Assembly: GCF_051257895.1 (NCBI RefSeq)
Contig: NZ_CP194331.1
Span: forward strand, 1,426,001 to 1,490,000
Direction of reading: 5' to 3'
DNA: 64,000 nucleotides
DNA from: Gallionella straubiae
GTDB taxonomy: Bacteria > Pseudomonadota > Gammaproteobacteria > Burkholderiales > Gallionellaceae
Under the pieces are notes generated by a model. That model saw only the letters and a list, made by a program, of their open reading frames with translations, did no database searches and was not told where the DNA came from. A program made the translations under genes and the position numbers. Every line of letters begins with the position of its first letter. Position 1 is the stretch's first letter. Of the stretch, positions 7,135 to 16,644 are shown in pieces.

Positions 7135-8826
7135 CTACGGCCTGGCGCCCTGTCCGTTCAGCCCGCCGAACCGGTCGCGGCTCTGCGTGATGTCCTGCGA
7201 CCAGTCCTTGTCGTTATCCACCACCGTGGGCCTGAGCAGGATCACCAGTTCGCGTTTCTCGCTGCGCTGGCTGGTCTGACCGAACAACGGGTTCCTGGAC
7301 AAGCCCGGCAATCCGGAGCGGTCGTCGAAGGTCGCCGATCGCATCAGCCCGCCGATGGCAACAATCTGCCCGTCCCTGGCGCGCACGATGCTGTCGGTTT
7401 CGGAAATGGAACTGGAAGCAAGCGGCAGGTTGAGCGTGCCGCCCGCGCCGGTGTTCACCGTCTTGTTCACCGTGCTGACTAGGCTCACCGAGGGATGCAC
7501 ATGCAGGATGATCTCGTTGTTCTCGTCGATGCGCGGCGTCACGTCCAGCGCGATGCCGGAAAAGAAAGGCTGCAGCGTCACGCTCGGCGTGGAAGTGGTG
7601 GCCGTGCCGGTGGTCGTGGTCGTGGAGATGTTGGTCACAAAGAACTCGTCGGTGCCGACCTTGAGCACCGCCTTCTGGTTGTTCAGCGTGGCGATGCGCG
7701 GACTGGACAGCACATGCACGTTGCCCTGCGATTCGAGAAAGCTCAGCAGCGCGGCGAAGTTGCTGGTCTGGAACGCGAGGCCGAACAGCGCCCCTGCGGC
7801 AGTTGCCCCGCCCACCAGGTTGCTCCCCGGAGTCACCGTGCCGATGTTCGTTCCGCCGGTCAGCGCACCGGGGGTCAAGGCTCCCGCGCCGGGCGTACCG
7901 GGAACCATGGTCCCGCCGGGAAGAATCTGGCCGATCGAAGTCCTGCTGTTCGGGCCGTTCTTGAACGCCGCCCAGTTCACGCCGGACTGGAAACCGTCGT
8001 TGAGCTGCACCTCGATAATCTTCGCCTCGAGGATCACCTGCCGCTCGATGGAAATCTGCGAAGCCTTGAGATAGGCCGCGACGTTTCTCAGTTCGTCCGG
8101 CATCGCGCGCACCACGATCACGCCCGACATCGGGCTTACCACGATGCTGCGCCCTTTTTCGCTGCCGACGATCGCCTGCAGCGACTTGCCCAGTTCATCC
8201 CAGAAGTCCGCGCTGCTCACCATGCTGACCTTGCTGCTGTCCAGGCCGCGCGAGGTCGGGCTGCTGGTGGTCGTCGCACCCGGCGTTCCGCCGGTCGGGG
8301 TATCCGTCACCGAGCCGGAGGTCACGCGCAACGAAGACTCCCCCTTGCGCAAGCCGGTCAGGTAATTCACCTGGAATATCCGCGTCTGCAGCGCCAGTGG
8401 CTGGATATAGATGCGCGTGCCGTCCATCTTGTATTCGTAGCCGTATATCTCGCGGATCGCCTCCAGCGCCTCGAGCACCGTCACGTCTTTCAGGTTCAGC
8501 GAGATATTGCCGCCGACCTCGGGGTGCAGCAGCATGCTGTAACGCGTGCCGGAAACGATGGCCATGAAAACCTGGTTAACCGGCGTATTGCTCACTTCCA
8601 GGTCGAATTTGGTTTCCAGCGGTTTGTTGTCCAGCCTGGACAGGTCCACCGTGAGCGGCGGCAGCAAGGCGTTGTTCACCGCATCAGCCGCCTTGCCGGG
8701 TTGCGCGCTGTCCTGCACGGCCTGGTTCATTTCGCGCTGAATGGCGTCCGCCGTCTGATTACGGCCGCCCGGCGCGGCGCATCCTGCCAGCAACAGCGCC
8801 ATACCCAGCCATAACGTAATTCTCAT
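7135..8826 (-). CDS. mshL: MSHA outer-membrane secretin MshL
   Basis: This 563-residue lipoprotein secretin has a signal sequence ending in the lipobox LAGC. N-terminal secretin/TonB short N-domains (about residues 90-150) and an N1-type domain follow, then the C-terminal secretin barrel with the signature VLSSPRIATLNNQKAVLKVG and the closing VAIGGLMRS...LVILLRPTVV segment. It would form the outer-membrane channel through which the pilus emerges. A Gly/Thr/Pro-rich stretch (about residues 285-335) probably lies in the gate region. It overlaps mshK by 4 bp. Confidence 0.93.
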   Translation of the reverse strand: MRITLWLGMALLLAGCAAPGGRNQTADAIQREMNQAVQDSAQPGKAADAVNNALLPPLTVDLSRLDNKPLETKFDLEVSNTPVNQVFMAIVSGTRYSMLLHPEVGGNISLNLKDVTVLEALEAIREIYGYEYKMDGTRIYIQPLALQTRIFQVNYLTGLRKGESSLRVTSGSVTDTPTGGTPGATTTSSPTSRGLDSSKVSMVSSADFWDELGKSLQAIVGSEKGRSIVVSPMSGVIVVRAMPDELRNVAAYLKASQISIERQVILEAKIIEVQLNDGFQSGVNWAAFKNGPNSRTSIGQILPGGTMVPGTPGAGALTPGALTGGTNIGTVTPGSNLVGGATAAGALFGLAFQTSNFAALLSFLESQGNVHVLSSPRIATLNNQKAVLKVGTDEFFVTNISTTTTTGTATTSTPSVTLQPFFSGIALDVTPRIDENNEIILHVHPSVSLVSTVNKTVNTGAGGTLNLPLASSSISETDSIVRARDGQIVAIGGLMRSATFDDRSGLPGLSRNPLFGQTSQRSEKRELVILLRPTVVDNDKDWSQDITQSRDRFGGLNGQGARP

Positions 8827-9236
8827 TTCTTCTCCTCGCGCGCAACCGGCTTGCCGGATTGCGCCTCACCCGCCGGCGGCGGCAACTTCATTTTCGCTCC
8901 GTGCTTGCCGGAAATTTTTACGCCGGGAAACAAGGTCAGCACCTGCAGCCCCTGTGCACCGCGCAATACTACGCTGCCTTCACGCACTTCAATCAGTTTT
9001 GCATCGCCATGTTTTCCGCCCAATTCGACGGTTTCTCCGTCGATGATCGCCGCCCGGCGCGTCTTGGAAATGATGATGGATTGCAGGCCTGCCGGGGCGG
9101 GCGCCGCTGCCACACCGCTTGCGGCAACCGGCGCGGCGATGCTCGCCGGAGGGCGCGTCGGGTCGGGCAGTTCTTCGGCGATCGCCGGCGCCGAAAACAG
9201 CGCCGCCGCCATCAGGCATGTCAAACGGTCAGCCAT
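8823..9236 (-). CDS. mshK: MSHA biogenesis protein MshK
   Basis: This small periplasmic protein (137 residues) has a signal peptide, the DPTRPPA segment found in MshK and GspC/PilP-type proteins, and a C-terminal beta-rich region (LQSIIISKTRRAAIIDGETV...LEVREG-like) resembling the PilP/GspC homology domain. It sits between mshJ and mshL as in Vibrio and Shewanella. In the family it links the inner-membrane platform to the secretin. It overlaps mshJ by 16 bp and mshL by 4 bp. Confidence 0.83.
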   Translation of the reverse strand: MADRLTCLMAAALFSAPAIAEELPDPTRPPASIAAPVAASGVAAAPAPAGLQSIIISKTRRAAIIDGETVELGGKHGDAKLIEVREGSVVLRGAQGLQVLTLFPGVKISGKHGAKMKLPPPAGEAQSGKPVAREEKK

Positions 9237-9907
9237 GTCTTGTCCAGGCTCAGGGTATACAGGGTCAGAGTCAGCACCGCCTCGGGATATTTATCCACGT
9301 TCAGGCTGATCTCCCCCCAGAACATCTGCGCCGGCATCTTCTCCAGCGCGGTGAGATAGCGCAACATATCCATGTACCCCCCGCGTACGGTGATCCGCAT
9401 GCCATGCTTGAATATCTGTTTTTGCGCATTCGGCTGCTTTTGCCCGGCCGGCGATTCCGCGGCGGGTGTCTGGGATTTTTCGACCAGCGGGCTGGCGGGC
9501 AAGGTTTTCAGTTCGATCAGTTGCAGCTTGTCGTTTTTATTCAGCACCTGCTCCAGCAACCCGGCCATCTTGTCCGGCTCGACCAGCCGGTCGCGGCGGC
9601 TTTGCAAGTAGCCTTCCTGTTCCTGCAATTGCCGCTTGAGCTGCGCCAGCCGGACGCGCAGCGGTGAATGTTCATCGTCGCGCCGAGCCTGCAGCACTAC
9701 CTGCAACTGCGCCTGCAACTCCTTCGTTTTCTCCTGCTGCTGCACCACCTGCGCCGACAACGTTTTTTGCCTTGCCTGCAAGGGGTCCAGCAACATGGTA
9801 TTGGCCAGCGCGGCCACCACGAATGCCGCCGCGAGGAAAATCATCGCACGTTCGCGCAACGACATGCCGTCAATCTTGCCGCACGCCATTCCCCAGTAAC
9901 GCTTCAT
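9221..9907 (-). CDS. mshJ: MSHA biogenesis protein MshJ (PilO/GspM-like)
   Basis: This 228-residue protein has one N-terminal transmembrane helix (about residues 20-40), a long coiled-coil region (LQARQKTLSAQVVQQQEKTKELQAQ onward in shorter pieces) and a C-terminal ferredoxin-like domain (RGGYMDMLRYLTALEKMP). This is the PilO/GspM topology of the inner-membrane alignment complex. It overlaps the PilN-like gene upstream by 4 bp and mshK downstream by 16 bp. Confidence 0.87.
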   Translation of the reverse strand: MKRYWGMACGKIDGMSLRERAMIFLAAAFVVAALANTMLLDPLQARQKTLSAQVVQQQEKTKELQAQLQVVLQARRDDEHSPLRVRLAQLKRQLQEQEGYLQSRRDRLVEPDKMAGLLEQVLNKNDKLQLIELKTLPASPLVEKSQTPAAESPAGQKQPNAQKQIFKHGMRITVRGGYMDMLRYLTALEKMPAQMFWGEISLNVDKYPEAVLTLTLYTLSLDKTWLTV

Positions 9908-10530
9908 TTCCTGGCCTCGCCTTCCGGGCCGGAGTGCAGGGTGAATTCGACATAGCGCGGAATTGCCCCCTGGCCTTCCACCTTCGGCTGCCGCATTTGC
10001 AGCGTGGCGAAAGTCCTGCCGCGCATGACGCTCTCCTTGCTCAGGCGCTGGATATAGGCAGGCAGCAGCTCGGGGTTGAGCACTGCGCCGCTCAGGCTGA
10101 TTTGCGCCGCGTCACCGGTTATGCTGAAGCCGGTCAGCCACAGCCCTTCCGCCACCTGGCGCGAGAAGGCGCGCATGTATTCCGAATAGCCGCCGGTGTT
10201 GCCTATCGCGCCGGACTTGATGACTTCAAGCAGCTCGGCCTGCTCGGCAAGCTGCTTTTCCAGCCGCCGCACCTCTTCCTGCAATGCCTGGGCCGCCTGT
10301 TGCGGGGAAAATTCCGCAGTATGGCGCGCCAGCTGCGCCTGCTCCGCCTGGTAGCGTTTGGCGATTTCCCCGGTTTGCTTTTCGAGCTGGTCAACCTGAT
10401 AAAGCGCATAGCCGTAAAAAGCCAGCGAGCCCGCCGCAACCAGAACCAATCCCTGCAGCATCGCCGGCAGCGAGAAATGCTTGCGCCGCCTCACGAAGGC
10501 CGGATTGAACAGGTTGATCTGCTGGCTCAT
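9904..10530 (-). CDS. PilN-domain inner-membrane protein of the MSHA platform
   Basis: This 208-residue protein starts with the PilN motif QQINLFNP, which inserts into the PilM-like partner. It then has a transmembrane helix (about residues 22-42), a coiled coil and a periplasmic ferredoxin-like domain (FSRQVAEGLWLTGFSITGD). It corresponds to the second MshI-type protein (often called MshI2) found between mshI and mshJ in some lineages. It overlaps mshI and mshJ by 4 bp each, indicating coupled translation. Confidence 0.85.
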   Translation of the reverse strand: MSQQINLFNPAFVRRRKHFSLPAMLQGLVLVAAGSLAFYGYALYQVDQLEKQTGEIAKRYQAEQAQLARHTAEFSPQQAAQALQEEVRRLEKQLAEQAELLEVIKSGAIGNTGGYSEYMRAFSRQVAEGLWLTGFSITGDAAQISLSGAVLNPELLPAYIQRLSKESVMRGRTFATLQMRQPKVEGQGAIPRYVEFTLHSGPEGEARK

Positions 10531-11483
10531 GGCGCACGCCCTTCGCGGCGCAAGGCCGCACCCAGCGCCGGCAAGGCGTATGCCGCAAATGTGCTGTCGG
10601 CCAGCGCCGGCACCGCGTCGATGTCCAGCGCCTGCGACAAGTCCAGTTTTGCCACTTCCGTGCTGATCATCGCAGACAAAAACTCCGCCAGCCCCGTGTT
10701 ATCGGGTGCGCTCACCAGAATACGACTCACCGGCAGATGGTTGAATTGGCGATCGAAATAATCCAGCGAGCGCTGCAGTTCCAGTTCGACGCGATCGCGG
10801 CATTGTTCACGCAGGCTCTCGCTGGCATCCTGCAACTGCCCTGCGCTGATTTCGATACGCCGCGCCAGATACAACTCGCCGCCCGCAGTAAACGTCAGTA
10901 AGCCACCGTTGTCGTCGAAAGCCAGCAGGGCCAAGGCACGGTCTTCCTGTTCGAACAGCGCGGCGATGTTGCGCTGCGCCATTTCGGGAATATCGATCAC
11001 GTCCAGCTTGATCTTCGCCTGCTCGAACAGCGCCATGCGCTTCTGGATGACGTCGTTGGCTGCGGCAACCGCATAGAGGGATTGCGCACGTTCCGGGCCA
11101 GACTTGGCGGAGGGAATCCGCAGCACGTCCACCGTTGCATCGTCGATGTGGTAACTCAGGCTGTCTTTGATTTTCCAGCGGATCGCCGTCTTCAGCTCCT
11201 CGTCGGGCACGTTGGGCGCCTCGATCAGCAGGATCTGATATTCGCCCGGAGCCAGCAGGGCGGTGAAATGATGACCGCCAAGACCCGCGTCGTGCCGCAA
11301 TTTTTCCAGTGCTGCTTCCGATATTGCGCCGGTCTCGTGATATTCGCAGCGCACCACTTGCGGCATCACCCCGGAAAACTTGACCTTCGCGAGATAGACA
11401 CCATGCGCGCCAAAGGCGATGGCGAGCCGGTCGCCGCCGAGGCTCTTGGGCCCGAGTAATGAAGAGATGCGCGGGATTTTCAT
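10527..11483 (-). CDS. mshI: MSHA biogenesis protein MshI (PilM-like, actin fold)
   Basis: This 318-residue soluble protein resembles MshI/PilM/GspL cytoplasmic domains (RLAIAFGAHGVYLAKV at the start, LRHDAGLGGHHFTALLAPGEYQILLIEAP, and EIAQRN-like central segments). It would sit on the cytoplasmic side and bind the N terminus of the following PilN-like protein. It starts a distal block (mshI to mshN) that follows a 127-bp gap after mshQ holding a possible promoter. Confidence 0.88.
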   Translation of the reverse strand: MKIPRISSLLGPKSLGGDRLAIAFGAHGVYLAKVKFSGVMPQVVRCEYHETGAISEAALEKLRHDAGLGGHHFTALLAPGEYQILLIEAPNVPDEELKTAIRWKIKDSLSYHIDDATVDVLRIPSAKSGPERAQSLYAVAAANDVIQKRMALFEQAKIKLDVIDIPEMAQRNIAALFEQEDRALALLAFDDNGGLLTFTAGGELYLARRIEISAGQLQDASESLREQCRDRVELELQRSLDYFDRQFNHLPVSRILVSAPDNTGLAEFLSAMISTEVAKLDLSQALDIDAVPALADSTFAAYALPALGAALRREGRAP

Positions 11484-11493
11484 AATTGACGCG

Positions 11494-11522
11494 AACTTAG
11501 TTCAACAACCTATTGTTGTCAA
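11494..11522 (-). promoter_or_regulatory. Possible promoter upstream of mshI
   Basis: On the minus strand a perfect -35 box TTGACA (11517-11522) is followed after 17 bp by TAAGTT (11494-11499), a weak -10 match of 3 of 6. It lies in the AT-rich gap between mshQ and mshI and could drive mshI to mshN separately from the pilin genes. Confidence 0.4.
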
Positions 11523-11610
11523 TAATTGTTTTTGGAGCAATGGATACCTAAAAATATTCCTGCTCCAGTCTCATAGCAGCTGCTTTCCAATCGCGTCCGG
11601 AACCTTTGCA

Positions 11611-14600
11611 TCAGTAGTAGACCTCACGCAGATAGATGAATTCGTTGCTGCCCTTGTACACGCCGAAGGTGGCGCGCGCCTTGTTGCTCGGATTGGTGCC
11701 CGCGCCATTACTGCCCGCCAGCAGATAATCCGGAGCGCTGACACTTACATCCACGCTGCCCGTTCCGCCACCGGTGGGCTTCGATAGCTTGAACGCGAGA
11801 ATGCCCGCCGTTATGGCTCCGCTTGCAGGCGTCGGCGTGGTCGTCCACGGGCAGCCAGTTTTGCATTGGTAGTTGGAAACTCCGACTGTCAGGCTCGTGA
11901 CGCTATCGGTGACGCTGGTCAGCCAGCTCGCACCGTCGTAATACTGCACAGTTGCTGCCATCGGCAACAGCAACAGCCCGGAACCATGCGCACTGCCGAT
12001 CTTGGTGCGCCCACTGACCACCTTGACTCCGCCCTCGACCGAGGAGGCTCCCCGCAACGAAGATACCCCGTCCGCGCCCGCGGGTTCATCCGCACGGACA
12101 TAGATGTCGGTCGGTGCAGCAGGCGAGGCATTGAACACATAAGTTGGCACAGCTGTTACTTCGACCCCTGAAATGAATGCAGTCGATGTGATCGAATTGT
12201 TCGCCGACATGCCCGGACCCGGATTCGGCGTTGCACCACCTGGCGCATCCCACGCGGACAGCGTTACGGCCCTGGCAAATGCTCCCTGGTAATTTTGCGT
12301 GGTGCATATATCCGGCTCGATACCGGTGCAGGAGGCGGTATTGCGTGCCGACACCGTGACGCTGAACGGCTGTCCGGAATAGACAAAACCGTTGAATGAA
12401 ACGGGGCAGGTCAAACCGTTTGGACAGGGCATAGGTACGGTCGCCGTGGCAACCACTGCCGTGTCAAAGTGATCAGGAATGAACCGCCCGACATTGCCGG
12501 TCGTCGTTCCTGCGACATCGCCCGTGCCGAGGTAGTCCGCATCCGTCACGCTCGGCGTGAGCGTGATGATGCCGGCCTCATTCCAGGTAAATGCCACGCC
12601 GGTCGCCACGCCGTTCGTGAAAGCACCGAACGCACCGCCGATGGCCGGGTTGTTGACTAAGCCCAGTCCCGCCGCCAGAGAGGGCGTCAGCTTCACACCT
12701 TCCGGCGCAACTTCCTTGCCGTAGTTCGGCGTCGCCGCACCAGCCACGGTGCAGGCCGCAGAAGCCGGAGAACAAGTCGTGGCGGTAACCGTCACACTGA
12801 ACGCCTCGCCCGCCTTGACGAATTTCGCGCCTGCGGCATTTGCGGCGGCTGGGTTCGGCGTATTCGGTGCAGCAGTCTGCTGGATGCCCGACAGCACGAA
12901 CCCGCCCGGCTTGGCCACGAACTGGCCGCTTTTGCCGACCTGCGTCACAGCTGCGCTGTTGCGCATCCACAGTTCCACCATCCCGACATCGGCATAATTG
13001 AAAATGTAGGAAACCGCAGAAGATGGGCTGCCGGCATTGAAGGTGACCGTCACCGTTGCGGACCAGGCAGCAGGCATGCCACCGTTCGCCTGACAGAGGG
13101 GCAAAGCCAGCCCGGCAAAAACCGCCTGCACGCCGGCATTCGCCACCGGATCGTGGCAGGTCAGGCCGAACTGCATGTTTGTTGTTCTCTGCTGGGACGC
13201 ATGCAAGCGGGTTGGGATGCCGGCGGCACTCACCGCCGTGATATAGACCCCCACCAGATCCTGGCCGGCGACCTGCGGCAACCATGTCACCGGGGCACAG
13301 GTTTGCAGTGCGTTTCCGAACGCGCGGTTGTGGACGCAAGGACTGTTGGTGAATACAAAACTCGGCACCGTGAAATCGAGGGTGTACACCTCGCCGGTGA
13401 AGTTGCCGTTGCCCGCGCCCGCCCCGCCAAGCGGGTTGTTCGCCGTATCGACGATCGAATCGTCGTCGACCAGATTGAGCCCCAGCGTGCCGTTGCCGGT
13501 GCCAGTGCTCGCCGTGACGACCCAGGCCGCACCGCTGCCCGTCACCGACGCAATGGCGCCCCCGCCCGCCCCGCTCGCCCAGACCAGCGCGAAATCAGCC
13601 GCATCTACGCCGGTCACGCTCTCGCTGAACGTCACGTTCCAGGAAACGCTCGCCAAGGCGGTTGGCGTCGGATCGGCGCGCGTGATGGACAACACGGCCG
13701 GCAAGCTCCTGTTGATGCTGTACACCTGCCCGGTGAACGGCAGATTGGTCATCGCAAGGCTGACGCCGGTATCGTTGACCATGTCCAGCCCCAGCGTGCC
13801 GTCGCCCGTGCCGGTGCTCGCGGTAACCGTCCAGACAGTGCTGCTGCCGGCGATGGAGGTGATTGCCGGCGCACCGCCCAGGCCAGTATTGACGAGTGCA
13901 AAGTTGCCGCTGCTCACCCCGGTCACGCTCCTGCTGAAGGTGACCGTCCATGAAACGCTGGCGGCAGTGGTCGGATTGGCGTCGGCCAGATTGATCGAAA
14001 CGACGGCAGGCGCGGGACAGCTATGCGCGACCGTCACCCCGCCGTTGGAGGTCAGCGTGTAATCGACCGGACAGGTTGGAGTCAGGGTAGCCGTGCCGAT
14101 GATCGCACTCGTCACCGTCACATTCCGCGCCAAAGTAATTCCCCCGGTATTGCTGACCGTCAGATTGGCAAAACCCAGAGGTCCCGTGCCGGATATGGTT
14201 TGCACCGCTGCGCCGCCGTTGAGCGTGACCACACCCGTCCCGGCGGTAAAGATGCCGCTCTGGTCAAAATTCCCTGCCACGCTCAGGGCATTCGCACCGT
14301 TCGAGAAAGTAGCGCCCACGCCGATGCTGAAGTTGCCCGCCACGGTCGTTGCGCCTGCAAGCGACTTCGTCCCGGCATTGCTCAATGCAAGGTGGTGATA
14401 GGTCGTGGTTTTGATCGTCTGCGCCGCACCGCTGTAGTTGACGGTATTGCCCACCGCATTGGCGGTCAATCCGGTAATGGTGGACGTGCCACCGATATTC
14501 AATGTGCTCGTGGCACTGTTAGTCAAGTTCCCGGTTCCCGCAAGCGCCGTGGCGACAGTCAGAGCGAAGCAATTATTGGTCAGCACCGCTGGCGAAGTGA

Positions 14601-15246
14601 CGGTAAGGCTCGGGATCGCCAGGGCAGTCGCGCAATTGAGCGTCTGCGCGGCAGTCGTGTTGAACGTATAGATTCCGGTGCCGGCAGTAAAGGTTGCGCC
14701 GTTGTGGGTGAGACCGCCCTGCAGCGTCACCGCCTCGTTTCCCGAGTTGTTCCACACGCCACCCGCACCGACCGTCACTGCCCCGGTGAAGGTCTTGGTT
14801 CCGGTAGCCGTGGTGATAGCAAGCGTGCCGCTGACGCTCGTCGTACCGGCGACGCTGAGGGTATTTCGTGAGGTTAAAGTGCCGGCGACATTGAGTCCAC
14901 CGGTGCCGATGGCCAGAGTCCGGTTTGTCGCCTGGGTCAGCGTGCCGCCTGTTTGGATGCTCAGGCTCAGGGCGCTGGAGTTTGCGTTGGTCGTGATGGT
15001 GTGGCCGGTGCAGATCGTGACGTCGTCGGCCGCAGTTGGCGCGGCAAGACTGGCCGCTCCGCCGCAGGCGGCATCGCTCCAGGTGCTCACGGTACTCCAG
15101 CCGGCGCTCGCACGGCTGTACTTGGCGACAGCCATCGCCTCCCCGCTCCATGTCGCCAGTCCGGCAAGCGGAAGCAACAGGACGGCGGCCCTTGCAAGGG
15201 CGCGGAGGCCTTCTCCCGACACGTCGAACCGGAGCAGCGCCGCCAT
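11611..15246 (-). CDS. mshQ: MSHA biogenesis protein MshQ, giant adhesin-like protein
   Basis: This is a very large exported protein of about 1211 residues. After a signal peptide (AVLLLPLAGLATWSGEAMA) come a Ser/Thr/Gly-rich beta-solenoid-like region (about 75-410) and two tandem Ig-like repeats of about 100 residues (about 414-511 and 516-625). The repeats share VSWxVTFSxSVTGV, VTASTGTGxGTLGL and FTGxVY segments. A long C-terminal region with the MshQ/DUF6701 pattern follows (CVHNRAFGNALQTC, MVELWMRN, GRF-type FxPDHFDT). I chose the ATG at 15246, which has GGGAGG about 8 bp upstream, over a GTG at 15291. In the family MshQ is presumed to be a tip or surface factor. The codon-level repetition suggests expansion by duplication. 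Confidence 0.87.
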   Translation of the reverse strand: MAALLRFDVSGEGLRALARAAVLLLPLAGLATWSGEAMAVAKYSRASAGWSTVSTWSDAACGGAASLAAPTAADDVTICTGHTITTNANSSALSLSIQTGGTLTQATNRTLAIGTGGLNVAGTLTSRNTLSVAGTTSVSGTLAITTATGTKTFTGAVTVGAGGVWNNSGNEAVTLQGGLTHNGATFTAGTGIYTFNTTAAQTLNCATALAIPSLTVTSPAVLTNNCFALTVATALAGTGNLTNSATSTLNIGGTSTITGLTANAVGNTVNYSGAAQTIKTTTYHHLALSNAGTKSLAGATTVAGNFSIGVGATFSNGANALSVAGNFDQSGIFTAGTGVVTLNGGAAVQTISGTGPLGFANLTVSNTGGITLARNVTVTSAIIGTATLTPTCPVDYTLTSNGGVTVAHSCPAPAVVSINLADANPTTAASVSWTVTFSRSVTGVSSGNFALVNTGLGGAPAITSIAGSSTVWTVTASTGTGDGTLGLDMVNDTGVSLAMTNLPFTGQVYSINRSLPAVLSITRADPTPTALASVSWNVTFSESVTGVDAADFALVWASGAGGGAIASVTGSGAAWVVTASTGTGNGTLGLNLVDDDSIVDTANNPLGGAGAGNGNFTGEVYTLDFTVPSFVFTNSPCVHNRAFGNALQTCAPVTWLPQVAGQDLVGVYITAVSAAGIPTRLHASQQRTTNMQFGLTCHDPVANAGVQAVFAGLALPLCQANGGMPAAWSATVTVTFNAGSPSSAVSYIFNYADVGMVELWMRNSAAVTQVGKSGQFVAKPGGFVLSGIQQTAAPNTPNPAAANAAGAKFVKAGEAFSVTVTATTCSPASAACTVAGAATPNYGKEVAPEGVKLTPSLAAGLGLVNNPAIGGAFGAFTNGVATGVAFTWNEAGIITLTPSVTDADYLGTGDVAGTTTGNVGRFIPDHFDTAVVATATVPMPCPNGLTCPVSFNGFVYSGQPFSVTVSARNTASCTGIEPDICTTQNYQGAFARAVTLSAWDAPGGATPNPGPGMSANNSITSTAFISGVEVTAVPTYVFNASPAAPTDIYVRADEPAGADGVSSLRGASSVEGGVKVVSGRTKIGSAHGSGLLLLPMAATVQYYDGASWLTSVTDSVTSLTVGVSNYQCKTGCPWTTTPTPASGAITAGILAFKLSKPTGGGTGSVDVSVSAPDYLLAGSNGAGTNPSNKARATFGVYKGSNEFIYLREVYY

Positions 15247-15298
15247 CAGTCCTGCCTCCCCTGTTTCATCTTGCTCATATCCGTCCCGCACCGGGTTC

Positions 15299-15739
15299 TC
15301 ATTGCGCGATTGTAACGGTCATCTGCCGCTCGACGTAATCCGGCATCGCCACCGCGCCCTGCGTCGCCGTGGAGGTCAACTGGTAAATCGTCACCGTTGC
15401 ACTCGCCTCGCTGTGCGGGGAGCTTACGCATTGCACGTTGACGTTAAACCCCGCCAGGGTATTGGGCAAAGGAGCAATCACCTGGGAGGCTGCCCCGCCG
15501 CGGCAAGTGGCGGCAAACCCGCCTGCCACGGCGGAATTCGGCAACACCTGGTACGCCCCCCACTCGATCCCCGCCCGTGCCGCGTGATACGCCCGCGTGC
15601 CCATCACGTCCAGCGCGGCGCTCTGCTGTTGCGTGGTGGAAAGCGTGACCGCAAACACGCCGAGTGCGGCGATCACCACCAGCAGGAAGATGGCGGTGAC
15701 CAGACTGAAGCCGCGTTGCATGTTTTGCATCGTTTTCAT
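15299..15739 (-). CDS. mshP: MSHA minor pseudopilin-like protein MshP
   Basis: This 146-residue protein has a prepilin-type N terminus (QRG, then FSLVTAIFLLVVIAALGVF) but lacks the usual Glu at mature position 5 (Thr instead). That is normal for the GspK/PilX-like MshP group. A cysteine pair and the TRAYHAARAGIEWG segment are typical of PilX/MshP. It overlaps mshO by 4 bp. Confidence 0.86.
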   Translation of the reverse strand: MKTMQNMQRGFSLVTAIFLLVVIAALGVFAVTLSTTQQQSAALDVMGTRAYHAARAGIEWGAYQVLPNSAVAGGFAATCRGGAASQVIAPLPNTLAGFNVNVQCVSSPHSEASATVTIYQLTSTATQGAVAMPDYVERQMTVTIAQ

Positions 15740-16644
15740 GGCACGTTGCTCACATGAGTGGCACTGTACAGCGTGACGGTCTCGCCGTCCCTGGTTATGC
15801 CCAGATTCACTGTAACCAGCCCGAAACGCTGCGCGACCACGAATGCATCATAGGCGAAGCCGCAGGTGCTGACACTGGTCGCCAGCAAGGCATGAGATGC
15901 GCCGCTTAACGGGGTCGCCGCCACATCGTTCGGCTGCCCCGCTTGAATCGCATAACCCCAATAGCGCGTCAGCGCTCCGCCGGGTGTGCACGCGTAAGTC
16001 ACCGGCTGGCCGACGATCTGGAAGCGATTGTAGGGGGAGCCGCCTGCTGGCAGGAAGGTGTGAGCCGCGAAGCTGATCTGGTCCTCGTTGGCATTCGCGG
16101 CGCTGTTCGTCACCCCCGTAATCACCGGCGCGCCGCCGCTTACCGCCGCGCAATACACGCTGGGGTTCAGGCTGCTGCAATCGTTGGCAGAGTTGTTGTA
16201 CTGGTTATACACCACCAACCGCGAGGTACCGAGGGTGATCGCCCCGCCGCCTATCAGCGTGGTGCTCGCCGCTCCCGCCGCACCGGTCACCAGATCGCCC
16301 GTCGTGGTCAGCGTCGTGCAACCGCCCGCATTCAGGCAGTCGGCGGGCGCGGTCACACTGTTGTAGCGCCCGCCCGCTATTGTTTCCAGATATTCCAGAT
16401 ATATCGTGCCACCGCTGCTGGTCACACGCACGCTGTTCGGCAGCGCGGTGCGCAAGTCGCGGGCAATGCGGCGCAGCGCGGTGTCGGCGATGTCGGTCAT
16501 GTCGGCGCGGCGCGCGACGTCGGTGTACTGCTGGATCGGCGCCCGGAGGAACATCGCGACGATGCCGCCGATGATGCCGGTGATCGTAATCACCATGATC
16601 ATCTCGACCAGCGTAAAACCTTCCTGTGGGCGCCACATCATCAT
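15736..16644 (-). CDS. mshO: MSHA minor pilin MshO
   Basis: This 302-residue minor pilin has the prepilin cleavage site QEG followed by FTLVEMIMVITITGIIGG with Glu5 intact. The downstream globular part resembles GspJ-type pseudopilins (DIADTALRRIARDLRTALPNSV) and holds several cysteines. The start ATG (the first of three consecutive ATG codons) overlaps the mshD stop. Confidence 0.88.
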   Translation of the reverse strand: MMMWRPQEGFTLVEMIMVITITGIIGGIVAMFLRAPIQQYTDVARRADMTDIADTALRRIARDLRTALPNSVRVTSSGGTIYLEYLETIAGGRYNSVTAPADCLNAGGCTTLTTTGDLVTGAAGAASTTLIGGGAITLGTSRLVVYNQYNNSANDCSSLNPSVYCAAVSGGAPVITGVTNSAANANEDQISFAAHTFLPAGGSPYNRFQIVGQPVTYACTPGGALTRYWGYAIQAGQPNDVAATPLSGASHALLATSVSTCGFAYDAFVVAQRFGLVTVNLGITRDGETVTLYSATHVSNVP

